DNA of 64,000 nucleotides, from positions 34,422 to 98,421 of the forward strand of contig JBGRQA010000023.1 of assembly GCA_041725895.1 (NCBI GenBank), read 5' to 3'. Below, one piece after another: positions 25,193 through 33,323 of the stretch; position 1 is the stretch's first letter, and every line of letters starts with the position of its first letter. The notes below the pieces were generated by a model, which was not told the DNA's origin, did no database searches, and worked only from the letters and a program-made list of their open reading frames with translations. Both the position numbers and the translations under genes were made by a program. Source of the stretch: JBGRQA01 sp041725895. GTDB lineage: Bacteria > Bacteroidota > Bacteroidia > Bacteroidales > Marinifilaceae.

Positions 25193-26484
25193 TCCTTTTT
25201 AGGGAAATTCCGAGCCCAATCCAAAAGTTCTTCAAGCTTTTGTTCCAAAGTATCAAAAGAGAAGAGCTTTTTACCCAACTGGAAATTAAATTCACCAATT
25301 TCATGATTCAGTTGAGGCTTATAGATAACTTCATTCATATCCCGGAGGGCTTGATTTGTAATCTCATTGCCCTCCAACATTACGGTTTTAAATCCTTTAC
25401 TCCCGATATCCGGCCAGTACACCGGTTTATAATTATTAACAAAAATGGGACAACGGGCCAAAACCGCTTCTACAAAAGCATTTCCAAAGCCCTCGTAGGT
25501 ACTGAAATAGGTACAGGCTGTGGCATGTGCATAAGCATCCGACAAGGAATACGCAGTTCCATGGTTTATTCTTTGTCGTCGGTTTTTAATAATATGTGAA
25601 CTGAACAAAACTTGTCCCTCCAGTTTCAGGTTGTGAATTAAATCAACTAACTCATTGTAGTAAAGATTCCCCTCATCATCGGCATGGCTCCCGGTTATTA
25701 CCAATTTGATTCTGGGATTATCCAGAAGTTGTACCAAACGAATGGCGGTTTCGATCCCCTTCCGTCGAACAATTCGGGTAACTTGTCCCAAAATAATATC
25801 CTCCTCATCAAGACCCAGATTTTTTTTCAGGTTTTTATTGTGATCCCCTTTAAAGCCAAATGGAATGTTAAAATCCATAACATTAGGCACTACAATGGAG
25901 TTCCTGTTGAAACGATTCATTAAGGTTTCCTGTCCGTAAGTATTTATTACAGCATGAAAAACATTAGGCAAACGTAACGGGAAATTGGCATCAACCAAAT
26001 CATTAATTTCCTCATGAGGGGAAAGGTAGCGGTCTCCTCTTTCCCAATGGAAATCATGATCATGAGTAATAGTGGGCAACCCAAGTTCTTCTACCGCCTT
26101 TTTAATTCCCAACCCCATTTCCAAATGGGCAGGTAAGGCAGAGGCATTCTCTGATATCAGGACATCAATACAGTTCTTGTTTGCCCATTGAATCAGTCTT
26201 TTGGAAATCAAATCAGCATAGAAGTGGATATGCTCCAGAAGTTCGTCCAGGTTGGTATCCGGAAAGTGGAAGGCCTTTTTTTGTCCCCAAAAGCTTTCCG
26301 GAGAGAAAAAGGACATTTCCGGAATGAGGGTTTCAAAGTTCGGATCCATTTTTCGCTCCTCGAACTGGCCTGACACAATATAAACCTCATGCCCCATTCT
26401 CCGCAAGACCTCTACCCATTTCTCGGTTTCCAGGGCCACTCCATCGACCCCTCCGATTCTTCCAATAATAATACCTACCCGCAT
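25189..26484 (-). CDS. GT4-type glycosyltransferase
   Basis: A 431-residue GT-B fold glycosyltransferase. The N-terminal domain has the glycine-rich RIGGVDGVALETEKWVEVLRRMGHEV, and the C-terminal domain has LGQVTRIVRRKGIETAIRLVQLL, KLVITGSHAD and the nucleotide-sugar-binding STYEGFGNAFVEAVLARCPI (the E-x7-E motif). The acceptor and sugar cannot be told from sequence. It is convergent with the radical SAM gene, so it is not clearly part of a polysaccharide cluster, though a GDP-mannose pyrophosphorylase lies 5 kb away. Confidence 0.88.
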   Translation of the reverse strand: MRVGIIIGRIGGVDGVALETEKWVEVLRRMGHEVYIVSGQFEERKMDPNFETLIPEMSFFSPESFWGQKKAFHFPDTNLDELLEHIHFYADLISKRLIQWANKNCIDVLISENASALPAHLEMGLGIKKAVEELGLPTITHDHDFHWERGDRYLSPHEEINDLVDANFPLRLPNVFHAVINTYGQETLMNRFNRNSIVVPNVMDFNIPFGFKGDHNKNLKKNLGLDEEDIILGQVTRIVRRKGIETAIRLVQLLDNPRIKLVITGSHADDEGNLYYNELVDLIHNLKLEGQVLFSSHIIKNRRQRINHGTAYSLSDAYAHATACTYFSTYEGFGNAFVEAVLARCPIFVNNYKPVYWPDIGSKGFKTVMLEGNEITNQALRDMNEVIYKPQLNHEIGEFNFQLGKKLFSFDTLEQKLEELLDWARNFPKKD

Positions 26485-26651
26485 ATATTTTCCCCGTTAA
26501 TTTTCAAAATTAATTGTACGAAGAGTCTTATTTTTGGTTCGTGAAATAGTGCTCTTATCCTGCTAAAACACTAATTTATTTGATTATCATTAATAAAAAT
26601 ATAACTTTATATTACATTCATCCTAAAAACATCAGAGAAACCCATAGAGCT

Positions 26652-27554
26652 ATGCAATCAAAACTCATAAAATTGACTTTTCTGTTTCTACTCGTAAGCT
26701 GCTCTTTTCTAGCCTACAGCTGTCAAAACACACAGAAAAAAACAACGAAAGATCAATTAAAAACTCAGAAGATTACCGGAGATAGAGGAAGCAAACAGGT
26801 CAAAAGTATATTCTATAATATACCTTCACCTATTGTTGTAACTAATATTATCGAAACAATGAATTTGGCTTACAATCCAGATTTGTTAAATCCGGTTTCC
26901 AATGCGGAAAACTACTTATCGCAAGCTGATCTATCCCTCAATTTAGGGGTTTATGGAGCAGATTTAAGTTATATTCGAATTTACGAACAATTTCAGGATG
27001 CTGCCCGCTACCTGGCAATTATCAAGAAATTCACCAGAGAGTTAGGAATTCCTGAAGAGCAAGAGAAAAAAACGGCCCAAAGAATTGAATCCAACATCGA
27101 AAATCGGGATTCTCTTGTGCAAATCATCACCGAAACATTTACCAATTCGGATAGTTACCTAAAGGAAAATCAAAGAGGGGGGACGGCTTCACTCATTATT
27201 TTCGGAGGATGGGTCGAAACTCTCTACCTGGCCACTAATATACAGGAGCTGAATCAATCCAAGAAAGAATTAATCGATCTAATCGTTCAACAGAAACATT
27301 CGGTTAAGAATCTTGTGAAGTTGCTAAACCAATATCCCGACGAACCCAAAATTGCAAAATTACTACCCGATTTAAGAGAACTGGAAAATAAGTTTAACCA
27401 GATCAAAAGTAAAAGATCTCCCAACACCAAGGTAGAAAAGCAGAAGGGAAAGACCTTTATTCGCAACAAAGTTACTCATCAGATTCCTTCGAGTTTACTT
27501 CTTGAAATCAAAGAGCTCAACGATAGGCTGCGAGGAAAACTCATTCAATTATAA
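26652..27554 (+). CDS. Uncharacterised lipoprotein
   Basis: 300 residues from ATG at 26652; the open frame runs 24 codons further up, but this ATG sits directly before the signal peptide. The lipobox is LAYSC with Cys24, followed by a basic, Gln/Lys/Thr-rich linker. The body is mostly helical, with PSPIVVTNIIETMNLAYN and a glycine-containing segment RGGTASLIIFGGWVETLYLATNI. I do not recognise a named domain. It is followed 50 nt later by a second exported protein, which may be co-transcribed. Confidence 0.75.
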   Translation: MQSKLIKLTFLFLLVSCSFLAYSCQNTQKKTTKDQLKTQKITGDRGSKQVKSIFYNIPSPIVVTNIIETMNLAYNPDLLNPVSNAENYLSQADLSLNLGVYGADLSYIRIYEQFQDAARYLAIIKKFTRELGIPEEQEKKTAQRIESNIENRDSLVQIITETFTNSDSYLKENQRGGTASLIIFGGWVETLYLATNIQELNQSKKELIDLIVQQKHSVKNLVKLLNQYPDEPKIAKLLPDLRELENKFNQIKSKRSPNTKVEKQKGKTFIRNKVTHQIPSSLLLEIKELNDRLRGKLIQL

Positions 27555-27604
27555 AATTACAGACCAACCAATTTATAGCCATTTTTGCCACCAAAATCAA
27601 AAAC

Positions 27605-28063
27605 ATGAAGCTAACTTTAAAAATAATGGCACTTCTCCTTTTCCTCTTCACTGCGCATTCAGGGGTAAAGGCTCAATGCAACGAATTTACCAAGAAAGAG
27701 TGTCTCCCAAAACTTTCGCCATATACCTTTAATGGACAAATGAACAATGCAGTCCTGAATCAGGGAGAAACTGCAGAATTGCAACTCACCTTTTACCAAA
27801 ACCAGGAATACAGAATCCTTGTCACCGGGGAAGAGAATCTGGGACAATTGCAATTCCAGCTACTGGATACTGATTACAATATTCTATACGATAGCAAAGA
27901 TGAAGGTTATGTGAGCTTCTGGGATTTCATGGTTGAGGATACCGACGATTTCATTATCCGTGTTCTGGTACCGGACAGCGAACATGAGAATCAGATCGAA
28001 AGTGGTTGTGTATCGATAGTTATTGGCTTCAGGGCATTTGGTTCAAGAACCATCTTTAAATAG
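27605..28063 (+). CDS. Uncharacterised secreted protein
   Basis: 152 residues. The signal peptide MKLTLKIMALLLFLF ends GVKA before Gln24-Cys25 (QCNEF), so the predicted mature N-terminus is Gln. The rest is a compact beta-rich domain with three Cys in the mature part (Cys25, Cys32 and one near the C-terminus), possibly forming a disulfide. It is 50 nt behind the lipoprotein gene and ends about 110 nt before a strong terminator. The function is unknown. Confidence 0.75.
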   Translation: MKLTLKIMALLLFLFTAHSGVKAQCNEFTKKECLPKLSPYTFNGQMNNAVLNQGETAELQLTFYQNQEYRILVTGEENLGQLQFQLLDTDYNILYDSKDEGYVSFWDFMVEDTDDFIIRVLVPDSEHENQIESGCVSIVIGFRAFGSRTIFK

Positions 28064-28171
28064 ATTGTATTCCTATTCCAAATAAAGTGGTACATATATC
28101 CCTTTGTACGAATTAGATCAAATGCCACGTATTGTCATTCCACTTACAGGTACATACTAAAAAGAAGAATA

Positions 28172-28208
28172 CAAAAAAATCCATCCCTCAACGGGATGGA
28201 TTTTTTGT
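28172..28208. terminator. Bidirectional intrinsic terminator
   Basis: ATCCATCCC and GGGATGGAT (about 28180-28202) form a 9-bp stem with a 5-nt loop, an A-run upstream and a T-run downstream, between two convergent genes. Confidence 0.85.
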
Positions 28209-28226
28209 ATAGAATAATCTAATTCT

Positions 28227-29114
28227 TTATTTCAAAGTAAACTTGGCTGAACCGATATGATTCCCTTCGGTGAATATATCAACCGTATATTCTCCTTTGA
28301 TTAGACTGCCATCGTTATCCCAGAAAATAGCAACATCCAATCGTTCGCCTTCATAATCAATCTCACGTCGGGCCGAGTAGGCCAAATCAGCGTTTTCGAA
28401 CTTAAACAGCAGGTTTTCGGGATTGCTCAAAACCACCTCATCAGGTCGGGTAATGCGCATATAGATCATTTTGGCACCGGTTGAGGTCGTCACATTCTTA
28501 CTCAGGGTAAACTCCGATTTCAGTTTTACTGTTTTGGTAATCTTACGAACCGTTTTCCCCTTCTTGTTGATGGGATAACAAGCCAAATTCATCGCTTCCA
28601 GAGTTGAGGCCTTGGAAATCACCTCTTTCATAGATTCTGCGGTCTCCTCAAGCTGTTTGTTTTGTTCCTTAACCCAGGAAATTTGCTTCTTAACACGGGT
28701 GTTTTCGGCAGTAAGAGCCTTATTGCGAGTATTCAGGGAATCAATTTGAACAACATAACTGCGCAGTACCTGTTTCAAGGTTCCCAATTCTTTTTTATAC
28801 CGGTTGATCTCAGCATAGGAATTGTTCCGGAACACTCTCATTCGTTCCAGCAATTCAGTAATTTTCTGCTGTTCGTTCTTCAACTGAATGTTTAGGGTAT
28901 CGTTGCTGGTTTGCAAAGAATCATAGTCCTGTGACAATCCTCGCAACTCATTTTCCAGTTGAACTTTTTCAGTGGTAATCTCTGCAATGTATCGCTTGTT
29001 CTCCTTTCGTTCCGAGAAGTACATCCAGGCCAAAACAATCAGTATTAGCGCTAAAACAGCTAATCCTCCTAAATAAATCTTATCCTTGCTCTTCGTGTTT
29101 TGAGTATTCTCCAT
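28227..29114 (-). CDS. Membrane-anchored coiled-coil protein with C-terminal beta domain
   Basis: 295 residues. A short charged cytoplasmic N-terminus, one transmembrane helix (about residues 13-32), then a long coiled coil (about residues 36-170) rich in Leu/Glu/Asn heptads, and a C-terminal beta domain (about residues 185-295) with YMRITRPDEVVLSNPENLLF and DNDGSLIKGEYTVDIFTEGNHIGSAKFTLK. No catalytic motif is seen. From memory, similar Bacteroidota proteins are sometimes mislabelled 'chromosome partitioning protein'; I see no ATPase motif here. The topology points to a periplasmic scaffold. Confidence 0.75.
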   Translation of the reverse strand: MENTQNTKSKDKIYLGGLAVLALILIVLAWMYFSERKENKRYIAEITTEKVQLENELRGLSQDYDSLQTSNDTLNIQLKNEQQKITELLERMRVFRNNSYAEINRYKKELGTLKQVLRSYVVQIDSLNTRNKALTAENTRVKKQISWVKEQNKQLEETAESMKEVISKASTLEAMNLACYPINKKGKTVRKITKTVKLKSEFTLSKNVTTSTGAKMIYMRITRPDEVVLSNPENLLFKFENADLAYSARREIDYEGERLDVAIFWDNDGSLIKGEYTVDIFTEGNHIGSAKFTLK

Positions 29115-29148
29115 GGGTTGTCTATGATTTTTGTATTACAAATTCCTA

Positions 29149-29156
29149 CAAATTTA
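29149..29156 (-). promoter_or_regulatory. Candidate -7 box for the coiled-coil gene
   Basis: The minus strand reads TAAATTTG, an exact TAnnTTTG match, 35 nt before the ATG at 29114. The -33 element is not obvious. Confidence 0.35.
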
Positions 29157-29380
29157 CAGATATATTTTATACGAGAAAAAGGACCCAACGAAAAATCTAC
29201 ACCATTGGTATACAAACTTCTTTCCTATTAATTTACGCAATTTTTCTTCAAAAATTGTACCGATATCGTCCTCTTTTGTCAATGCCTCAAAGAAGATTCA
29301 AAAAACACAGGAGTTTATTCTTTTACAGTTACAAGAATTCCGAAGGTAAGGAATTAGAGATACCGTTATAAAAAAGGAAA

Positions 29381-29402
29381 CCCCGGAATCGAAATTCCGG
29401 GG
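29381..29402 (-). terminator. Terminator after the TonB-dependent receptor gene
   Basis: CCCCGGAAT and ATTCCGGGG form a 9-bp perfect stem around CGAA. On the minus strand it is followed by TTTCCTTTTTT, 28 nt after the receptor stop. Confidence 0.85.
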
Positions 29403-29430
29403 CTAACCATGATCTATACAATACTAACCA

Positions 29431-31857
29431 CTAGAATATATTACCAATTTTAACTCCGAAGTAGATGGTTCTGGGATTCAAAGGCCCATAAACCCAACCC
29501 GCATCACGTGCTGGACCGCGATCAAAATCGTCCTGGAAAGAGTTAAAGATGTTCTTCATTCCCAAATCAAACTCCATTTTTACATCTCCACTCAAATCGA
29601 TATGGTAAGCCAGGTTGATTCCGAAATCCATAAAATCATCGGTTTTCACCAAACTTTCGGTTTTGATTTCATTGCCAAACTTATCGTTTCCGCCGGGCAA
29701 GTGGATCAGATGCATAGGGCCGGTATAGGAACCGTTAAAAGTAGCCGTAAATTCATGAACCGGCTTCCAGTTCATTGCAAAGTAACCGTAGCGGTTTGGT
29801 GTTCTCAAAATCTTATCGGTTGAACTGTTGCTAGCATCATCATCCTCTCCCCAATCGGCAGTTTTTTCATATTCACTTGTTTGTAGAGTCATTCCCATTT
29901 GGAAATCCACTTTGGGAGAAGGAGCAATTTTGAACTCTACATTCAGTCCGGTTACGGTAGCATCATCACCATTTTGACGAAGGGAAACCAGGTTTCCGTC
30001 ACCATCCTCATCGGAATACTCATTCACAAAGGGATCGTACAAACGAGTGTAGAAACCCTCTACCAGAAAGTAGGTTTGAACCTGGCCAAAAGATTTGGTG
30101 AAATCCAAAGAGGCGGTATAGCTATTGGATTTCTCCTCCTTCAAATTCGGATTGTTCTTGTGGATTACACGACGAGCCTGGGAAGCTTCAATGTGCAAAT
30201 CCTCATCAAAGATCTGAGGAGCACGGAATCCTCTGGCGTAACTTAAACGAAGCTGAATGGCCTGTGACAGGTCGAACAATACATTGGCACGCGGACTAAA
30301 AACAGTATTGGAGTAGCTGCTATTGTCAACTGAGTTTTCAATTTCGTAGGAATCCATACGTACCCCCAGCAAAAAGCTGGCAAAACCAAGATCCCATTTA
30401 CTTTGAGCAAAAGCCCCGATGGTATTGGATGACTGATCGGCAATAACTGTTGTTGGCATATTTGTTTTGGAAGCTGCATCATAATAGCCCAGCTTGTTAT
30501 CTTCCAACTCGTTGTACACATCCTCTACACCTAATGTTATATCAGCAGGAGCAATTAGGAAGTTATCCATTTTAGTAAAGAACTGAACTCCGGCAGATAC
30601 AGCCAAATCATCAGTATTTCCATAAGCACTGTAATCTGGGGTTCCATCATCCTTACGGGCACCGTAGTAGCTCTTCCTGTCAATGGTTTGTCCTGAAGCA
30701 TAAAAGGACAATTTGGAGTTTCTCTCCTTGTTGAAGAACTGATCCCAAACCAATCCTCCGGATTGAATCTTGTGTTCCACTTCCTCTGCCACCTCGGCCT
30801 CATGAGCGTGAAGATCGAGCTGATCACCACCTCTACGGTACTCATCTACTGCATGGTATTCTAAAGTTAATTTACTCAACTCACCAAACCGATGGTAGGC
30901 ACGAAATCCGGCACTCAGGTTCTCAATCTTCACCAGATCGGAGAAACCGTCCTTATTGGCATCCCATTCGTCGCGATTGCGTTTCATTCCAAAAAGGAAC
31001 AAACCACTTTTACGGTCTTCTGAAACCACCGAAGCATTGAAATCAGCAGTCATATCCCCAACTGGATTATCGGCTCCATCAACTCCAACACCAATGCTAC
31101 CGTACTTTACGCCGGCTTTAAAGCTGTTGCGAACCGGATCTTTTGTGATAATATTGATTGTACCGGCAATGGCATTTCCTCCAAACAAGGCAGAACCACC
31201 TCCACGTACCACTTCAACTCTTTGAATCAGGCTGGAAGGAATGTGCTCAAGACCATATACACTGGCCAAACCGGAGAAAATTGGGCGACTGTTGATCAGA
31301 ATCTGGGTATAGGGTCCTTCCAGTCCGTTCATTCGAACCTGGGAGAATCCACAGTTGTTACAATCGTTCTCCACGCGCAAACCGGGAGTAAAACACAAGC
31401 CGTCTGCTAAGGTTGCAGAGGACGTCTGCTCCAACAACTTGGTGGAAATAGAGTTTACCACTACAGGTGCGTCTTTACGAGTAACAGCGTTACGATCGGC
31501 AGTTACCACCACCTGGTCGAGACCAATAAAGTCTTCCGCTATTTCGAATGTCAGCTCACCGTTGCGCTCAACACTAACAGACAATGGCTTTTTAGATGTT
31601 TGGTACCCGATACAGGTAGCCACCACATGGTGTTTCCCTACAGGAACTCTTTCAATTAGGAATTCCCCCTCAAAATTGGTTACAGCACCAATTGAAGTAC
31701 CTTCAACCGCCACGTTGGCATAAGGAACAGGCTTATGGGTATTAGCATCCAACACTTTACCACGAATGGTACGTACTACAGTAGGATTGGCATTTACCGT
31801 TAATGTGGTAAATACAAAGAGTAAAAAACAAGTTAAAAATGATAATGCAGTTCTCAT
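29431..31857 (-). CDS. TonB-dependent receptor, probably for a metal ion or metal complex
   Basis: An 808-residue outer-membrane importer. Signal peptide, then a CarboxypepD_reg-like domain (about residues 28-110: RGKVLDANTHKPVPYANVAV), a plug domain (about 120-225, with QVVVTAD, RVEVVRGGGSALFGGNAIAGTINIITK), and a 22-strand barrel ending FGVKIGNIF, with a terminal Phe. The plug contains a CNNC pair (Cys166, Cys169) and an extracellular-loop-like segment near residues 347-362 has HAHE and a further EHK, suggestive of divalent metal binding. The next upstream gene encodes a small protein with three H-x-H pairs. Zinc or copper uptake is my inference; siderophore, haem or cobalamin uptake is not excluded. 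It is too far from the riboswitch at 7.7 kb to be its target. Confidence 0.88.
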   Translation of the reverse strand: MRTALSFLTCFLLFVFTTLTVNANPTVVRTIRGKVLDANTHKPVPYANVAVEGTSIGAVTNFEGEFLIERVPVGKHHVVATCIGYQTSKKPLSVSVERNGELTFEIAEDFIGLDQVVVTADRNAVTRKDAPVVVNSISTKLLEQTSSATLADGLCFTPGLRVENDCNNCGFSQVRMNGLEGPYTQILINSRPIFSGLASVYGLEHIPSSLIQRVEVVRGGGSALFGGNAIAGTINIITKDPVRNSFKAGVKYGSIGVGVDGADNPVGDMTADFNASVVSEDRKSGLFLFGMKRNRDEWDANKDGFSDLVKIENLSAGFRAYHRFGELSKLTLEYHAVDEYRRGGDQLDLHAHEAEVAEEVEHKIQSGGLVWDQFFNKERNSKLSFYASGQTIDRKSYYGARKDDGTPDYSAYGNTDDLAVSAGVQFFTKMDNFLIAPADITLGVEDVYNELEDNKLGYYDAASKTNMPTTVIADQSSNTIGAFAQSKWDLGFASFLLGVRMDSYEIENSVDNSSYSNTVFSPRANVLFDLSQAIQLRLSYARGFRAPQIFDEDLHIEASQARRVIHKNNPNLKEEKSNSYTASLDFTKSFGQVQTYFLVEGFYTRLYDPFVNEYSDEDGDGNLVSLRQNGDDATVTGLNVEFKIAPSPKVDFQMGMTLQTSEYEKTADWGEDDDASNSSTDKILRTPNRYGYFAMNWKPVHEFTATFNGSYTGPMHLIHLPGGNDKFGNEIKTESLVKTDDFMDFGINLAYHIDLSGDVKMEFDLGMKNIFNSFQDDFDRGPARDAGWVYGPLNPRTIYFGVKIGNIF

Positions 31858-32108
31858 TTATTAGGATTTTATTGTACTAGAAAACAATGATTATTAAAAC
31901 AGAGATGGTTGAAACGAATACAAGTTCCCGAATAGAAAAGCTCATATCGTTTAAATATGTATAAAGGGCATATACCCCTACCATTCAATACAGTAGAATA
32001 CGGATGAACCTCAAAAGACTTGAAGACAGTAATTACTGGAATTTTACAGATATTCCTGCGTCATTGAAAAACACACGTATCCACAACAATAAAGTAAGCT
32101 GATGGCTA

Positions 32109-32477
32109 TTAGCTCAAAGCTGGAGGGGCCCGGTTGGGCAATAACAGGATCTGTGAAGAAAGTTTGACCCTGTAACTGTAACTGAAAACCTTTTGAATGA
32201 AAACACCCAAAAGAAGAGCCAATAGAATGGCCTGTGCTACAATGAAAATAAAACCGGTCAATTGCTGTATACCAGCATACTCGCTGCTGGAGTGCTTGTG
32301 GCTTGGAACCGGCTGATCTGGATTTCCACTTGTTTGATAAGGGTGGGCATGAACGACCTTGCTTCCGTCCGCCATTTGGTGGATGTGCCAGTTAAAAGCA
32401 GCATTCCCCATCAGCAGCAGAAGTGCGGGGAAGAGCAGCAATAGAACCGAGCGCTTTATTTTACGGAAGAATTCCAT
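32109..32477 (-). CDS. Small His-rich membrane protein
   Basis: 122 residues: transmembrane helix 1 (about 9-27), a roughly 45-residue polar loop, and transmembrane helix 2 (about 71-97). The loop carries three H-x-H pairs: His31/33, His43/45 and His60/62, plus Met and Asp residues, a typical metal-binding arrangement. The topology with a basic N-terminus places the loop in the periplasm. It is transcribed toward the TonB receptor, 251 nt upstream of it, so it is likely a partner in metal uptake or sensing. I do not know a family name. Confidence 0.75.
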   Translation of the reverse strand: MEFFRKIKRSVLLLLFPALLLLMGNAAFNWHIHQMADGSKVVHAHPYQTSGNPDQPVPSHKHSSSEYAGIQQLTGFIFIVAQAILLALLLGVFIQKVFSYSYRVKLSSQILLLPNRAPPALS

Positions 32478-32541
32478 TCTTAAATTAAAATCGTTTTTAA
32501 ATTCCTTTCAAAAAATATATGCGGTATTCCAATTTGGTGGA

Positions 32542-32549
32542 CAAACATA
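32542..32549 (-). promoter_or_regulatory. Candidate -7 box for the His-rich protein gene
   Basis: The minus strand reads TATGTTTG, an exact TAnnTTTG match, about 65 nt before the ATG. The inverted repeat ATGTT-ATTC-AACAT lies 50 nt further upstream and could bind a regulator. Confidence 0.35.
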
Positions 32550-32859
32550 TACACTTACAAAACTAAATCCTATACCAACAAATAGCGATTTTATATTTAT
32601 GTTATTCAACATACACATAACAACCTACTGTAAAGGTTGTTCTCCTACTCTTTCATTGGTCAAATTTGAGTAGTTCAATCGATCTGTACTTTATCAGACT
32701 TGTTATTAGAGATACTAACCCGCATTTTCATCCCTCCTACATTCAATTAATAGGAACAGGAGGTTTTCCCGCAACTCACAGCATTAATGGAGCAGATCCA
32801 CAGGGCCTTTTAGAGATAACAAGCTGTTCCTTACTCTTTTTGACCTAGCATATAATAAA

Positions 32860-32920
32860 TTTTCACCCAGGTTAAAATTGACTTTTACCTAGGATATATT
32901 TAAATTTAAGATAGGTAAAA
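32860..32920. promoter_or_regulatory. Operator-like inverted repeats upstream of the HU-like gene
   Basis: TTTTCACCCAGGTTAAAA (32860-32877) is an imperfect palindrome of the form TTTT-ACC-GGT-AAAA. TTTTACCTA (32883-32891) and TAGGTAAAA (32912-32920) are exact inverted repeats of 9 bp separated by 20 nt and share the ACC/GGT core. They end about 10 nt before the HU ATG. Either a repressor or autoregulation by the HU-like protein is possible. Confidence 0.4.
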
Positions 32921-32930
32921 ATGTAAAGTT

Positions 32931-33311
32931 ATGCTGAAATACAAAATCATTTCTCAGGTTAATCCGCTCCATAAGAACAGGGAAAAGATATACTATCCAC
33001 GGTTAACTGGTACCGAAAAGGTAAACCTGCGGTATGTTTGCGACGACCTCAGTCGTAAATCTACCCTTAGTGCGGCAGATATTACCGGGGTGGTGGTAGC
33101 CTTAACCCAAATCATTCCTCACTACCTGGCCCAGGGAAAATCGGTGGAGCTAGGTGATTTGGGTATATTTAGCCTTGCCGCTGAAGTTAAAACCGAGGAT
33201 GCTCCCCAGAAAGTATCCTTTCGCAATTTCAAGCGACTGAAGATCCGGTTCCGTCCCGGCAAGTTGCTTAAGCTATCCCCTTTTTCGGTGGATTTTAAAA
33301 AAACACACTAA
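32931..33311 (+). CDS. HU-like DNA-binding protein (histone-like family)
   Basis: 126 residues resembling the Bacteroidota HU-related family: N-terminal YPRLTGTEKVNLRYVCDDLS, helical DITGVVVALTQIIPHYLAQGKSVELGDLGIFSL (the HU core: V-x-L-x-x-I/L-G-x-F), then a basic arm FRNFKRLKIRFRPGKLLKL. It is likely to bend or coat DNA. Its stop is 12 nt from the stop of the convergent GlpD-like gene. The upstream palindromes suggest tight control. Confidence 0.85.
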   Translation: MLKYKIISQVNPLHKNREKIYYPRLTGTEKVNLRYVCDDLSRKSTLSAADITGVVVALTQIIPHYLAQGKSVELGDLGIFSLAAEVKTEDAPQKVSFRNFKRLKIRFRPGKLLKLSPFSVDFKKTH

Positions 33312-33323
33312 AAACTTTATTCC

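Larger units (their letters stand above)
29115..29430. other. Intergenic region with divergent regulatory elements, no gene
   Basis: About 315 nt without a convincing coding frame. Two elements are visible: on the minus strand a perfect -7 box TAAATTTG (29149-29156) upstream of the coiled-coil gene, and a hairpin at 29381-29402 that ends the receptor gene. The remainder is AT-rich. Confidence 0.6.
32478..32930. other. Divergent intergenic region, no gene
   Basis: About 450 nt between the His-rich protein (-) and the HU-like protein (+). It holds a minus-strand -7 box (32542-32549), a short hairpin CAACC/GGTTG (32622-32640), a 5-4-5 inverted repeat ATGTT-ATTC-AACAT (32599-32612), and two operator-like palindromes next to the HU gene (32860-32920). 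A 60-codon frame at 32666-32848 has no supporting start signal and is not called. Confidence 0.6.

Noticed and set aside
32666..32848. 60-codon plus-strand frame in the His-rich/HU spacer
   Set aside because: No ribosome-binding site and no coding character; the spacer is better explained by regulatory elements.
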